NCBI GenBank assembly: GCA_011959925.1
Contig: BLMD01000181.1
Span: 1 to 45,595 of the forward strand
DNA: 45,595 bases
Reading direction: 5' to 3'
Origin: Lachnospiraceae bacterium
Lineage (GTDB): Bacteria; Bacillota; Clostridia; Lachnospirales; Lachnospiraceae
Below are positions 8,740 to 16,036 of the stretch, one piece after another. The notes under the pieces were generated by a model that was given only the letters and a program-made list of their open reading frames with translations, searched no databases and was not told the origin of the DNA. The translations under genes and the position numbers were made by a program. Within the stretch, counting starts at the first letter, position 1. Every line of letters starts with the position of its first letter.

Positions 8740-9633
8740 ATGGCAGGAGTAAAAAAAGGCGGATTGGGAAAAGGACTGGGAAAAGGAATTGGAATCGATT
8801 CACTGATTCCTCCGGAAAAGGCTAAAAGTAAAGATGCCGTAATGATAGATATTCAAAAAGTAGAACCAAACAGAGAACAGCCAAGAAAGAATTTTGATGA
8901 AGATTCCCTGTTGGAATTATCCGACTCAATTAAACAATTTGGAATTTTACAGCCTCTTTTAGTACAGGATAAAAACGACTACTATGAGATTATTGCCGGA
9001 GAACGTCGATGGAGGGCAGCAAAATTAGCTGATTTAAAAGAAGTTCCGGTTATCGTTAAAAAGCTTACGGATCAGGAGATTGTTGAAATATCTCTGATTG
9101 AAAACATTCAAAGAGAAGATTTAAATCCAATTGAAGAAGCAATTGCATATAAACGTCTGTTGGATGAGTTTCATTTAAAACAGGATGAGGTAGCAGAGAG
9201 AGTTTCCAAGAGCAGAACTGCAGTGACAAATTCTATGCGTCTTCTAAAGCTTTCGGATCAGGTTCAGCAGATGGTGATCGATGATCTTCTGACGACGGGA
9301 CACGCAAGGGCTCTGCTTGGCATTGAAGATAAGGACAAGCAATATGCACTTGCACAGAAAATTTTTGATGAAAAATTAAGTGTAAGAGAGACTGAAAAGC
9401 TTGTAAAGAAAATGCAGAACGAGAAAAAAGAAACGCCTGCAAAAGAAACTCCAATAGATCCAAAGATGGATATTATTTATCAGGATCTGGAAGAAAAGAT
9501 GAAAGACATCATGGGAACCAAAGTGAGTATTCGCAGAAAAGATGCAAAAAAGGGAACAATTGAAATAGAGTATTACTCACCGGAAGAACTGGACCGGATC
9601 ATGGATTTATTCCAGTCAGTGAAAACAATTTAA
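8740..9633 (+). CDS. parB: Chromosome partitioning protein ParB (Spo0J)
   Basis: ParB binds parS, uses CTP to close into a sliding clamp and loads SMC at the origin. The 297 residues open with the family KKGGLGKGLG leader. Next come the ParB/Srx CTPase domain with GERRWRAAK and ENIQREDLNPIEEA, a central helix-turn-helix (about 135-190, with QDEVAERVSKSRTAVTNSMR) and a C-terminal dimerisation domain. The family and the presence of a perfect parS 0.9 kb upstream make the call secure. Confidence 0.96.
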   Translation: MAGVKKGGLGKGLGKGIGIDSLIPPEKAKSKDAVMIDIQKVEPNREQPRKNFDEDSLLELSDSIKQFGILQPLLVQDKNDYYEIIAGERRWRAAKLADLKEVPVIVKKLTDQEIVEISLIENIQREDLNPIEEAIAYKRLLDEFHLKQDEVAERVSKSRTAVTNSMRLLKLSDQVQQMVIDDLLTTGHARALLGIEDKDKQYALAQKIFDEKLSVRETEKLVKKMQNEKKETPAKETPIDPKMDIIYQDLEEKMKDIMGTKVSIRRKDAKKGTIEIEYYSPEELDRIMDLFQSVKTI

Positions 9634-9651
9634 TAGAAAAGGAAGAAGATT

Positions 9652-10161
9652 ATGATAGAGTATTATTTAGGATTTGATTCAGACTATATACTGCTTGGAC
9701 TGGCAGGATTGGCATTGATTTTGTTGATTATACTATTAATAAATTCCATTCAAATGCATAAGCTGAAAAAGAAATATAAAATGTTTATGGATGGAAAAAA
9801 TGCAAAAACTTTAGAAGAATCTATTATGAGCCGAATGGATCAGATTGATTATCTGATTTCCTCCAATCAGAAAAATGAAAGCGATATCAAAACCATATAC
9901 CAAAAAATGAAGAATACATTTCAAAAGGTAGGTTTGGTAAAATATGACGCTTTTCAGGAAATGGGAGGAAAACTGAGCTTTTCGCTTGCTTTGTTAAATG
10001 AAGCAAACGACGGATTTATTATTAATGCGATGCACAGCAGAGAAGGATGTTATACTTATATCAAAGAAATCATAGACGGTAATTCAATTATTGCTTTAGC
10101 AGAAGAAGAGAAGGAAGCATTGGATATGGCAATGTCATATTACTCCAAAGAACAGATTTAA
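9652..10161 (+). CDS. DUF4446 family membrane protein
   Basis: The 169-residue protein has one transmembrane helix (about residues 14-33, LLGLAGLALILLIILLINSI). A Lys-rich and coiled segment follows (about 35-90), then a conserved C-terminal domain containing KVGLVKYDAFQEMGGKLSFS, the DUF4446 hallmark. Genes of this family regularly follow parB in Clostridia. Nothing in the sequence gives a catalytic role. The membrane anchor and position suggest some link to origin or chromosome positioning, but that is only inference. AAAGGAAGAAG precedes the ATG. Confidence 0.85.
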   Translation: MIEYYLGFDSDYILLGLAGLALILLIILLINSIQMHKLKKKYKMFMDGKNAKTLEESIMSRMDQIDYLISSNQKNESDIKTIYQKMKNTFQKVGLVKYDAFQEMGGKLSFSLALLNEANDGFIINAMHSREGCYTYIKEIIDGNSIIALAEEEKEALDMAMSYYSKEQI

Positions 10162-10204
10162 AACATATGTTTGCCTATTCTGATGCGGAAAAGAAAGGAA
10201 AAGA

Positions 10205-11086
10205 ATGCATAGCTATTTAAGGACAGTTGGATTTGAACAAATGAATCATGCAAAGATTGATGAAATTTTAAATAAAGTAGCGGAGCAGCCAAATTATATG
10301 AATCATACAAAGGATTCTCAGGGAAATGATTTCGTGGAATTTTCTAAAGATTTCGGCGATTCCATAGGCATTACCGTATGCGGCAGTTATTCGGAAGACG
10401 GATCTTTTCGGATGGATTACTATTATCCGTATTTTCGGGGAACCGGAATTACAAGCGAAGAACATATAGAAATTGAAAAGCATTCAGACAAAGAATCCTA
10501 TGCTGCAGTTTGTGATGATATTAAAGTTGGAATTACTTTGATTTTCTATTTGCAGAACGTATCGGAATATCTGAAAGAAAAAAGCCATTGGAAGAAGGAT
10601 CAATATCCGAAAATGACGGCTACGCTTGCAGGACTTTCTTTGAGCGGCAAGATCCTGTTTCCGATCAATAAAAGTCAGGGGCAGATTTTAAAACATGAAG
10701 AACTGACACAGAACCGCAATCACTTGCTTGCTGCAGCAAGAGAGGGGGATGAAGATGCAATCGAAAGTTTGACACTGGAAGATATTGATATGTATTCTAT
10801 GCTTTCTAAAAGAATTGTGCATGAAGATGTTTTGAGTATTGTGGATTCTTACTTTATGCCTTTTGGTATTGAAAGCGACCAGTATTCGGTATTGGGAGAA
10901 ATTTTAAATGTCTGTTATACGCAGAACATGGAAACGGGACAGCGGGTATGTATTATGACAGTAGATACGAATGATTTGATCTATGATATCTGTATCAATG
11001 AAAATGACTTATTAGGTGAACCGGTCGTCGGAAGAAGATTTAAAGGAAATATATGGCTTCAGGGATCCGTTCGTGTAAAAAATTGA
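10205..11086 (+). CDS. DUF3881 family protein
   Basis: The 293-residue cytoplasmic protein begins MHSYLRTVGFEQM, which I recognise as the start of DUF3881 proteins found in Lachnospiraceae and relatives. There is no signal peptide, no transmembrane helix and no catalytic motif I can name. Acidic residues are common throughout, and there is a hydrophobic core segment KVGITLIFYLQNV. AAAGGAAAAG gives the ribosome binding site. It sits between DUF4446 and tRNA-Arg, and its stop codon lies just before the -35 box of the tRNA promoter. Confidence 0.75.
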   Translation: MHSYLRTVGFEQMNHAKIDEILNKVAEQPNYMNHTKDSQGNDFVEFSKDFGDSIGITVCGSYSEDGSFRMDYYYPYFRGTGITSEEHIEIEKHSDKESYAAVCDDIKVGITLIFYLQNVSEYLKEKSHWKKDQYPKMTATLAGLSLSGKILFPINKSQGQILKHEELTQNRNHLLAAAREGDEDAIESLTLEDIDMYSMLSKRIVHEDVLSIVDSYFMPFGIESDQYSVLGEILNVCYTQNMETGQRVCIMTVDTNDLIYDICINENDLLGEPVVGRRFKGNIWLQGSVRVKN

Positions 11087-11115
11087 TTGATTTTTCTTAG
11101 ATAGAGTGATAGAAT
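11087..11115 (+). promoter_or_regulatory. Promoter for tRNA-Arg
   Basis: TTGATT (11087-11092), a 17-base spacer and TAGAAT (11110-11115) end 15 bases before the mature tRNA 5' end. Confidence 0.7.
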
Positions 11116-11130
11116 GTAATAGTGTCAAAT

Positions 11131-11204
11131 GTCGCTATAGCTCAGCTGGATAGAGCGACCGCCTCCTAAGCGGTAGGCCGGAGGTTCAAATCCTCTTAGC
11201 GACG
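11131..11204 (+). tRNA. tRNA-Arg (anticodon CCT)
   Basis: This is a complete cloverleaf. The acceptor stem GTCGCTA (11131-11137) pairs with TAGCGAC (11197-11203), discriminator G follows, and CCA is not encoded. The D arm is GCTC...GAGC. The anticodon stem ACCGC/GCGGT encloses the loop CTCCTAA with anticodon CCT, which reads AGG codons. The T arm contains TTCAAAT. The 41 bases from the anticodon loop to the acceptor end are repeated exactly at 12918-12958. Confidence 0.95.
11163..11203 (+). repeat. Left copy of 41-bp tRNA-derived direct repeat (putative att site)
   Basis: These 41 bases, from the anticodon loop to the 3' acceptor strand of tRNA-Arg, are identical to 12918-12958. Ends of tRNA genes are common targets of tyrosine integrases, and such duplications mark the edges of integrated elements. 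Weaker similarity, about four in five bases by eye, continues through the terminator to about 11333. Confidence 0.8.
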
Positions 11205-11211
11205 TCTAAAG

Positions 11212-11252
11212 AAATACCGAGAATACTGGGTTTCCAGAGTTCTCGGTATTTT
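11212..11252 (+). terminator. Intrinsic terminator of tRNA-Arg
   Basis: AAATACCGAGAA (11212-11223) pairs with TTCTCGGTATTT (11240-11251), ending in the T-run. A diverged copy lies at 12966-13006. Confidence 0.85.
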
Positions 11253-11440
11253 ACTATATCTGAGTTTGCTAATCAAAATAGCGGTTCTGCTAATTGTCCG
11301 AAAAATTTTGCTGAAAATCTTGTTAATTGAAAAGGCGAGAGTTTTTAGTTCAAAAATATCAAATTTGTCACAAGTTGGGACGAAGTTATGACACCTACGA
11401 AGATGCTTCTTTGAAAAATTGTAGAAAAATAATTTCTGTA

Positions 11441-11449
11441 TGATATATT
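11441..11449 (+). promoter_or_regulatory. Candidate extended -10 promoter for the ORF6N gene
   Basis: TGA followed by TATATT forms an extended -10 (TGnTATATT). A weak TTGTAG lies 19 bases upstream. Transcription would start about 155 bases before the ORF6N ATG and pass through the palindrome at 11531. Confidence 0.4.
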
Positions 11450-11530
11450 GTAAAAACAAACAATAAGCGTACATAAAACTTGGTATTCCGATTTAGAATT
11501 TCGAGTTTAAGGTTAGAGAAAGTAACAGAA

Positions 11531-11557
11531 CTTGAAGTCGCAAATTGTGATTTCAAG
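11531..11557. repeat. ORF6N-associated palindrome, copy 1 (upstream)
   Basis: CTTGAAGTCGCAA, one central base, then TTGTGATTTCAAG: two 13-base arms with two G/A differences. The flanks AGTAAC (11521-11526) and GTTACT (11557-11562) extend it. It lies about 57 bases before the ORF6N start codon and matches the palindrome inside that gene. Confidence 0.75.
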
Positions 11558-11613
11558 TTACTCAGAGTTTCGAGGTTCCAATCTGGCACTTCAAAATAGA
11601 AAGGACGATAAAG

Positions 11614-12579
11614 ATGGCTGATACAAAACAAACAGCTCTGGCAAAGGCAAATAATGATACCCAAGAAATAAGCATTGAATCAGTAGAGTCCGATATAAAA
11701 ACCATGATATATGTTATCCGTAACCAGCAGGTTATGATAGACAGCGATTTAGCGATGCTGTATCAAGTAGAAACAAAGCGATTAAATGAAGCGGCAAAAC
11801 GTAATATCTCAAGATTTCCAGAAAGATTCCGATTCCAACTGACGAAAGAGGAATATGAAATCTTGAAGTCGCAAATTGCGACTTCAAGTTCGGAGGATGA
11901 TAATGGATATGGCGGGCGTAGGAAACTGCCATTTGTTTTTACAGAACAAGGAATTGCAATGCTTTCTGCGGTTTTGCGTAGTGATGTTGCTATCCGAGTA
12001 AGCATTAGGATTATGGACACTTTTGTAGAGATGCGGAAGTATATGGCAAATACACCTTTGTTGTATGATCGGTTAAAGGAAATAGAGGTTCGCCAGATAA
12101 ATTACCAAACGGAAACAGACGACCGTTTTGAGAGAGTTTTTGCGTACATATCCGAGCATGAGGAATCCAGTCAAAAAGTATTTTTTGACGGACAGATTTA
12201 CGATGCGTTCAGTCTGATCGTAAGTCTAATTCAAAAAGCAAAGAAAGAAATCACTCTGATAGACGGATATGTAGATGTTGGGACATTGAATCTGCTTTCA
12301 AAGAAAAATTCTGATGTTGCAGTTACAATTTATACACAGAAGAAGACCAAGCTAACGAAAGATGATGTTAAAAATTTCAATGCACAGTACCCGATATTGA
12401 AAATAAAATATACCAAAGTATTCCATGACAGGTTTTTGATTCTTGACCAAGCGACAGCCTATCATGTAGGAGCGTCTTTGAAAGATGCAGGAAAAAAGTG
12501 TTTTGGAATCAATTTAATTCAAGATGCAGGCATCATCAAAGACATCCTGCAAAGGTTGGAACTGGAAACGGAGAAATAA
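11614..12579 (+). CDS. ORF6N-domain DNA-binding protein with PLD-like C-terminal domain
   Basis: The 321-residue protein has an ORF6N domain at about residues 25-130. It runs from IYVIRNQQVMIDSDLAMLYQ through NISRFPERFRFQLTKEE and LKSQIATSS to GRRKLPFVFTEQGIAML. This family is typical of phages and mobile islands and is related to KilA-N DNA-binding proteins. A short coiled linker (about 145-185) leads to a C-terminal domain (about 190-318). There ITLIDGYVDVGTLNLL and FHDRFLILD resemble a phospholipase-D-type fold, but no HxK motif is seen, so nuclease activity is doubtful. The gene lies between two copies of the tRNA-Arg 3' end and is surrounded by copies of a palindrome that it also encodes at its LKSQIATSS motif. 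A regulatory or anti-repressor-like role is possible; function is unproven. Confidence 0.8.
   Translation: MADTKQTALAKANNDTQEISIESVESDIKTMIYVIRNQQVMIDSDLAMLYQVETKRLNEAAKRNISRFPERFRFQLTKEEYEILKSQIATSSSEDDNGYGGRRKLPFVFTEQGIAMLSAVLRSDVAIRVSIRIMDTFVEMRKYMANTPLLYDRLKEIEVRQINYQTETDDRFERVFAYISEHEESSQKVFFDGQIYDAFSLIVSLIQKAKKEITLIDGYVDVGTLNLLSKKNSDVAVTIYTQKKTKLTKDDVKNFNAQYPILKIKYTKVFHDRFLILDQATAYHVGASLKDAGKKCFGINLIQDAGIIKDILQRLELETEK
11862..11888. repeat. ORF6N-associated palindrome, copy 2 (inside the gene)
   Basis: CTTGAAGTCGCAA (11862-11874), one central A, and TTGCGACTTCAAG (11876-11888) form a perfect 13+1+13 palindrome. It encodes the LKSQIATSS motif of the ORF6N protein. Confidence 0.85.
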
Positions 12580-12590
12580 GAAGTTCTTTG

Positions 12591-12662
12591 AGGTCACAAT
12601 TTGTGACCTTAGAAAAAAGCAAAGAGGAATGATAAACTCTTTGAGGTCGCAATTTTCGACCT
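12591..12662. repeat. ORF6N-associated palindromes, copies 3 and 4 in tandem
   Basis: AGGTCACAA-T-TTGTGACCT (12591-12609) is a perfect 9+1+9 palindrome. AGGTCGCAA-T-TTTCGACCT (12644-12662) has one mismatch. Each is embedded in a direct repeat of roughly 40 bases beginning CTTTGAGGTC and ending TTAGAAAAAA plus GCAAA, offset by 53 bases. They begin 11 bases after the ORF6N stop. Confidence 0.75.
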
Positions 12663-12917
12663 TAGAAAAAATGCAAACAGCTTAAACTATTCTGGGATTC
12701 GTTGTGAAATGCAGGTATTAATTGGGAAAGATTTTACACCGTAACATTTCCCTAAATTCAAGCCCCTTGCTAATCGCCTGCTAAAAGGAGCATTTAAAAT
12801 ACCTTAAAATCAGCAGTCACACGGAGGTACGAGATAACATTCTGATTCCGTGACAAGCAAGGAAATAAAGGGATTATATAACACTAAGAGGGAGCTGCTT
12901 ACTGGCAAATGGTTCTA

Positions 12918-12958
12918 CTCCTAAGCGGTAGGCCGGAGGTTCAAATCCTCTTAGCGAC
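12918..12958 (+). repeat. Right copy of 41-bp tRNA-Arg direct repeat (putative att site, not a tRNA)
   Basis: Identical to 11163-11203 but without the 5' half of a tRNA: the upstream bases do not form an acceptor or D arm, so it is not a functional tRNA. A diverged copy of the downstream sequence follows to about 13088. The distance between repeat copies is 1755 bp. Confidence 0.8.
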
Positions 12959-12965
12959 ATCTTAA

Positions 12966-13006
12966 AAATTCCGGGAATACTGGGATGCCAGAGTTTCCGG
13001 TATTTT
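12966..13006 (+). terminator. Diverged copy of the tRNA terminator
   Basis: AAATTCCGGGAA pairs with TTTCCGGTATTTT in the same arrangement as 11212-11252, with several base changes that largely keep pairing. It may insulate rdrA from upstream transcription. Confidence 0.6.
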
Positions 13007-13178
13007 ATTATATCTAAGTTTACTAATCAAAATGGCAATTCTGCTAATGGTTCAAAAAATTTTACTGAAAACCTTGTTAATTAAAATAGAATAAGTACAT
13101 AAACGTATCGGCGCTATGAAAAGATGGCATAGAATTAATAAACAAATACTGCAAAAGCTTTTTCATTCTTTAAAAATA

Positions 13179-13187
13179 TGATATGAT
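13179..13187 (+). promoter_or_regulatory. Candidate extended -10 promoter for rdrA-rdrB
   Basis: TGA plus TATGAT forms an extended -10. No good -35 is seen (TTTTTC, 17 bases upstream). The predicted leader of about 70 bases ends at AAGGAGG (13248-13254). Confidence 0.45.
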
Positions 13188-13263
13188 ACAGTCAGATGTT
13201 TAAGTTGTTTCGAGATGATTATTTTTTTATCATATGCTCATAAAGCAAAGGAGGAAAAGTAAG

Positions 13264-15966
13264 ATGCGTGAAATTACAATCCTAAAGGGAGATGAATTTA
13301 AGATTGCGGTAAAAGATAAGATTGAAGAGAATGATATCTTTTTTGAAGAATACAGGCGTGCTGCAGAGATGCTGAATGAAATCACAGGGGCGTGGATCAG
13401 TAAAAAAGCGAGGCAGAGAGAATGGTCCTGGAAAGAGCAGGATTTTGAAAATAACATCATTGCATTCTGCGGTGAACGGGGAGAAGGAAAAAGCAGCGCG
13501 ATGATGACCTTTGTCAATGCAGTATATGAGGATAAGAAAAAAGAAAATAAGGTTTTTTCAGCGTGCAGATTCTTAAAAGAAGTGCGCTTTTTGACACCTA
13601 TCCTGATAGATCCCACGCAATTTGACGATGTACATAACGTATTGGATATTGTTTTGGCAAAGATTTTTCAGAATTTCTATATGGAATGTAACGATGATAC
13701 CAGTTCTTATGAAAGAAACAGAGAACAGCTTTTGGATCGGTTTCAAAAAGTTTACCGTTATATTTCTCTGATCAATAACCAGAAACAAATGCTGGATGAT
13801 GAATTTGATTATGAGGGGAACATCAGTAAATTGACAAAACTGGGAGAAAGTACAAGATTAAAAGAAGAACTCTCAAAATTGATTGCAGAGTACCTTGCCT
13901 TTATGGATCAGAGTGAAAAACAGCATCAGCTGATCATTGCCATTGACGATTTGGATCTTTGCAGTGCAAATGCCTATAAAATGGCGGAGCAGATCCGAAA
14001 ATATCTGATGATTCCGAATGTATCGATTGTGATCAGTGTAAAGATCGACCAGCTGGAATTATGTATCCGGGAAAAGAATCTGAAAGATTTTGAAGAAATC
14101 TATAAAAACAAAGAAGAAGCCGTATACAGACAGTTAAATAATGAAGTCAGTACAATGTCGGAACGTTATATTTCTAAGCTGATTCCGAAACAAAGACGAA
14201 TTTATCTTCCGAAAGTGCAGAGTTTTGATCAGATCCATATTACATACAAAGACAGAGAAAACGATACCATAATCTGGGAGTCGGTTCAGCCGGAAGAAGG
14301 AGAAAAAAATTTCACCTCCGTTATGCTGGATATGATTTATAAAGCTACGGGAATGCGGTTTCTACCGGAAGAAGGTGGAAAGAGTTATTTGTTTCCGAAT
14401 AATCTTCGGGATATGATCAGCTGGATTGCCTTAATCGGAAATTTCAGTAAAACAGAAAACAAAGAAAACGGTTATCTTGAGAATATTCAGGAATTTGAGC
14501 GTTATGTACAAAGAGAGTGGACAGAAGATCATTTAAAGCTGTATGAAGGCCTCACCTTACAGGATATTGAAACCATGGATGCTTACCACATGCATATTGC
14601 GGTAAAACGCATATTGGAAGGAATTTACAGTGAAATCAATCCAGGCTATGATCCGAAATATCATGTTCCCACACATGATCGTATGGACAGTTTTTATCAG
14701 GTCATCGGCTGGTTTTATATTTTTAAAAAAAATGTGGTGGATATCGGTACAGAAGGCTATATCAGCCGGCTGCGCACCATCTATACAATACGAATGAATC
14801 GGTGGCTGAACAGCGGAGAACAGACGGAACTGACAGAATTTATGAACGGATATTTGTTCGGAGAATATTTTTCAAATGTACTGCCTGCGCATGCAAATAG
14901 CGGTATGGACCGTTCCCGGTTTCCGGTTCCAACCATAGAATGTTATAATCAGATATTAAAGATGATCAAAAGTAACTTGCCTGAACTTTCGGTTCCGGAA
15001 TACGGAAAGATTTACAAGATTTCTAAAATCAAACAGGATGAAAACAGGACCTGCTGTTTACAGGCATGGATTGTGCTCGGATTATTGTCGAACATATTTT
15101 ATACCAATAATAATCAGGTGATCTTTTCTTCTGACGGAACTGTCATTTATGATAACAACAGCATCAATTATTTTATTCATGTCAGCTTAGAAAATTATCT
15201 GGTTGGGTTAAGCGATCTGGATGCGATCTATGATAAGGTAAATATGGCAAGGCTGGGAATCAAGGAAGAAGAATTTAAAGAAACGATCCGCAGGATGCAG
15301 GAAGAAAATAAGGAAATTATAGAGTGTGCAAAAAAACTTATCTGTAATGTAGATTTAATTCTGGGAATGAAAGATTACTGTATCAAACACCGGGATTATA
15401 AAGAAGATACAACGGATGATACGGACAGGTGCCGAAAGCTTGCAGATACATTTTTGAAAAATACTGCAGAGTATATGAATCAAAACGGGATCGCATGCAC
15501 GCCCGAAAAATTTCAAACATTTTCTTTGGGAGACGAAAAAGAACCGATGGCTGTGAGCAGCCTGTACGCAGAATTATTTGATTTAAGCCTGGCAAATAGA
15601 AATGTTCAGAAAGAATTTGAAAGAAAGAAAAAAGTAGACGATCTTGTTTCGGAATTTCGAAGAAAATTGGTTGAAATGCCGGATTACTGGAATCCCAAAG
15701 AAGTTGCGGTTCCAAAAACATTGAGAAAATTAACGGCAGAGAATTTGAAACTGCATTTGGATGATTTGGCGTCTAATATTCAGCGGTATAACGGAATTAC
15801 GAAAAAGCCGCTGGAACATGTGGATGTAGAAGGATTGTGCCGGTTATACGGAGCAATTGCGGATCTGTATATCAGAAATAAAGAATTAAATGTTCCTGAA
15901 GAATTGTATGGAGAATATAAACGCCTGGTACTCATTCAGGATCAAATAAAACTTGAGGAATCTTAA
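13264..15966 (+). CDS. rdrA: RADAR system ATPase RdrA
   Basis: In RADAR anti-phage systems RdrA is a large P-loop ATPase that assembles with the deaminase RdrB, which on infection converts adenosine to inosine. This 900-residue protein has a Walker A GERGEGKSS (residues 70-78) and a Walker B LIIAIDDLD with Asp228-Asp229. A KAP/AAA-like N-terminal half and a long helical C-terminal half with no motif I recognise make up the rest. Size, a single N-terminal ATPase domain and direct pairing with a deaminase of about 850 residues match RdrA. The ATG at 13264 is set by AAGGAGG at 13248-13254; an upstream in-frame ATG at 13234 lacks such a site. rdrB follows after 70 bases. No transmembrane accessory gene such as a SLATT protein is present. 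Confidence 0.85.
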   Translation: MREITILKGDEFKIAVKDKIEENDIFFEEYRRAAEMLNEITGAWISKKARQREWSWKEQDFENNIIAFCGERGEGKSSAMMTFVNAVYEDKKKENKVFSACRFLKEVRFLTPILIDPTQFDDVHNVLDIVLAKIFQNFYMECNDDTSSYERNREQLLDRFQKVYRYISLINNQKQMLDDEFDYEGNISKLTKLGESTRLKEELSKLIAEYLAFMDQSEKQHQLIIAIDDLDLCSANAYKMAEQIRKYLMIPNVSIVISVKIDQLELCIREKNLKDFEEIYKNKEEAVYRQLNNEVSTMSERYISKLIPKQRRIYLPKVQSFDQIHITYKDRENDTIIWESVQPEEGEKNFTSVMLDMIYKATGMRFLPEEGGKSYLFPNNLRDMISWIALIGNFSKTENKENGYLENIQEFERYVQREWTEDHLKLYEGLTLQDIETMDAYHMHIAVKRILEGIYSEINPGYDPKYHVPTHDRMDSFYQVIGWFYIFKKNVVDIGTEGYISRLRTIYTIRMNRWLNSGEQTELTEFMNGYLFGEYFSNVLPAHANSGMDRSRFPVPTIECYNQILKMIKSNLPELSVPEYGKIYKISKIKQDENRTCCLQAWIVLGLLSNIFYTNNNQVIFSSDGTVIYDNNSINYFIHVSLENYLVGLSDLDAIYDKVNMARLGIKEEEFKETIRRMQEENKEIIECAKKLICNVDLILGMKDYCIKHRDYKEDTTDDTDRCRKLADTFLKNTAEYMNQNGIACTPEKFQTFSLGDEKEPMAVSSLYAELFDLSLANRNVQKEFERKKKVDDLVSEFRRKLVEMPDYWNPKEVAVPKTLRKLTAENLKLHLDDLASNIQRYNGITKKPLEHVDVEGLCRLYGAIADLYIRNKELNVPEELYGEYKRLVLIQDQIKLEES

Positions 15967-16002
15967 AGCACAGGCGCTTTGAATGACATGAGAAACAGAT
16001 TC

Positions 16003-16018
16003 TGCAGCGGGCGCTGCA
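16003..16018 (+). other. Hairpin between rdrA and rdrB
   Basis: TGCAGC, loop GGGC, GCTGCA: a compact perfect 6-bp stem in the 70-base gap, a few bases before the AGAGGA ribosome binding site of rdrB (about 16022-16028). There is no T-run, so it is not a terminator. It could tune rdrB translation or mRNA stability. Confidence 0.5.
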
Positions 16019-16036
16019 TAAGACAGAGGAAACCAT

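Larger units (their letters stand above)
11205..11613. other. 409-bp gene-free stretch after tRNA-Arg
   Basis: It holds the tRNA terminator (11212-11252), the rest of the segment duplicated at 12959-13088, a candidate extended -10 promoter (11441-11449), one copy of the ORF6N-associated palindrome (11531-11557) and the ribosome binding site AAAGGA (about 11600-11605). I see no further gene. Confidence 0.6.
12580..13263. other. 684-bp gene-free stretch between the ORF6N gene and rdrA
   Basis: It holds two tandem palindrome units (12591-12609 and 12644-12662), about 250 bases where I recognise nothing (12663-12917), the partial tRNA copy (12918-12958) with its diverged terminator, and the rdrA promoter and ribosome binding site. 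No integrase or other gene is visible. Confidence 0.6.

Noticed and set aside
12591-12662. CRISPR array from tandem palindromic repeats
   Set aside because: There are only two tandem units with no regular unique spacers and no cas genes in the window.
12910-12958. Possible second tRNA-Arg gene
   Set aside because: Only the anticodon-loop-to-3' half is present; the upstream bases do not form an acceptor stem or D arm, so it is a repeat copy and not a tRNA.
13264-15966. rdrA as a stand-alone KAP-NTPase membrane defence protein
   Set aside because: No transmembrane helices are inserted in the P-loop domain, and the next gene is a deaminase.
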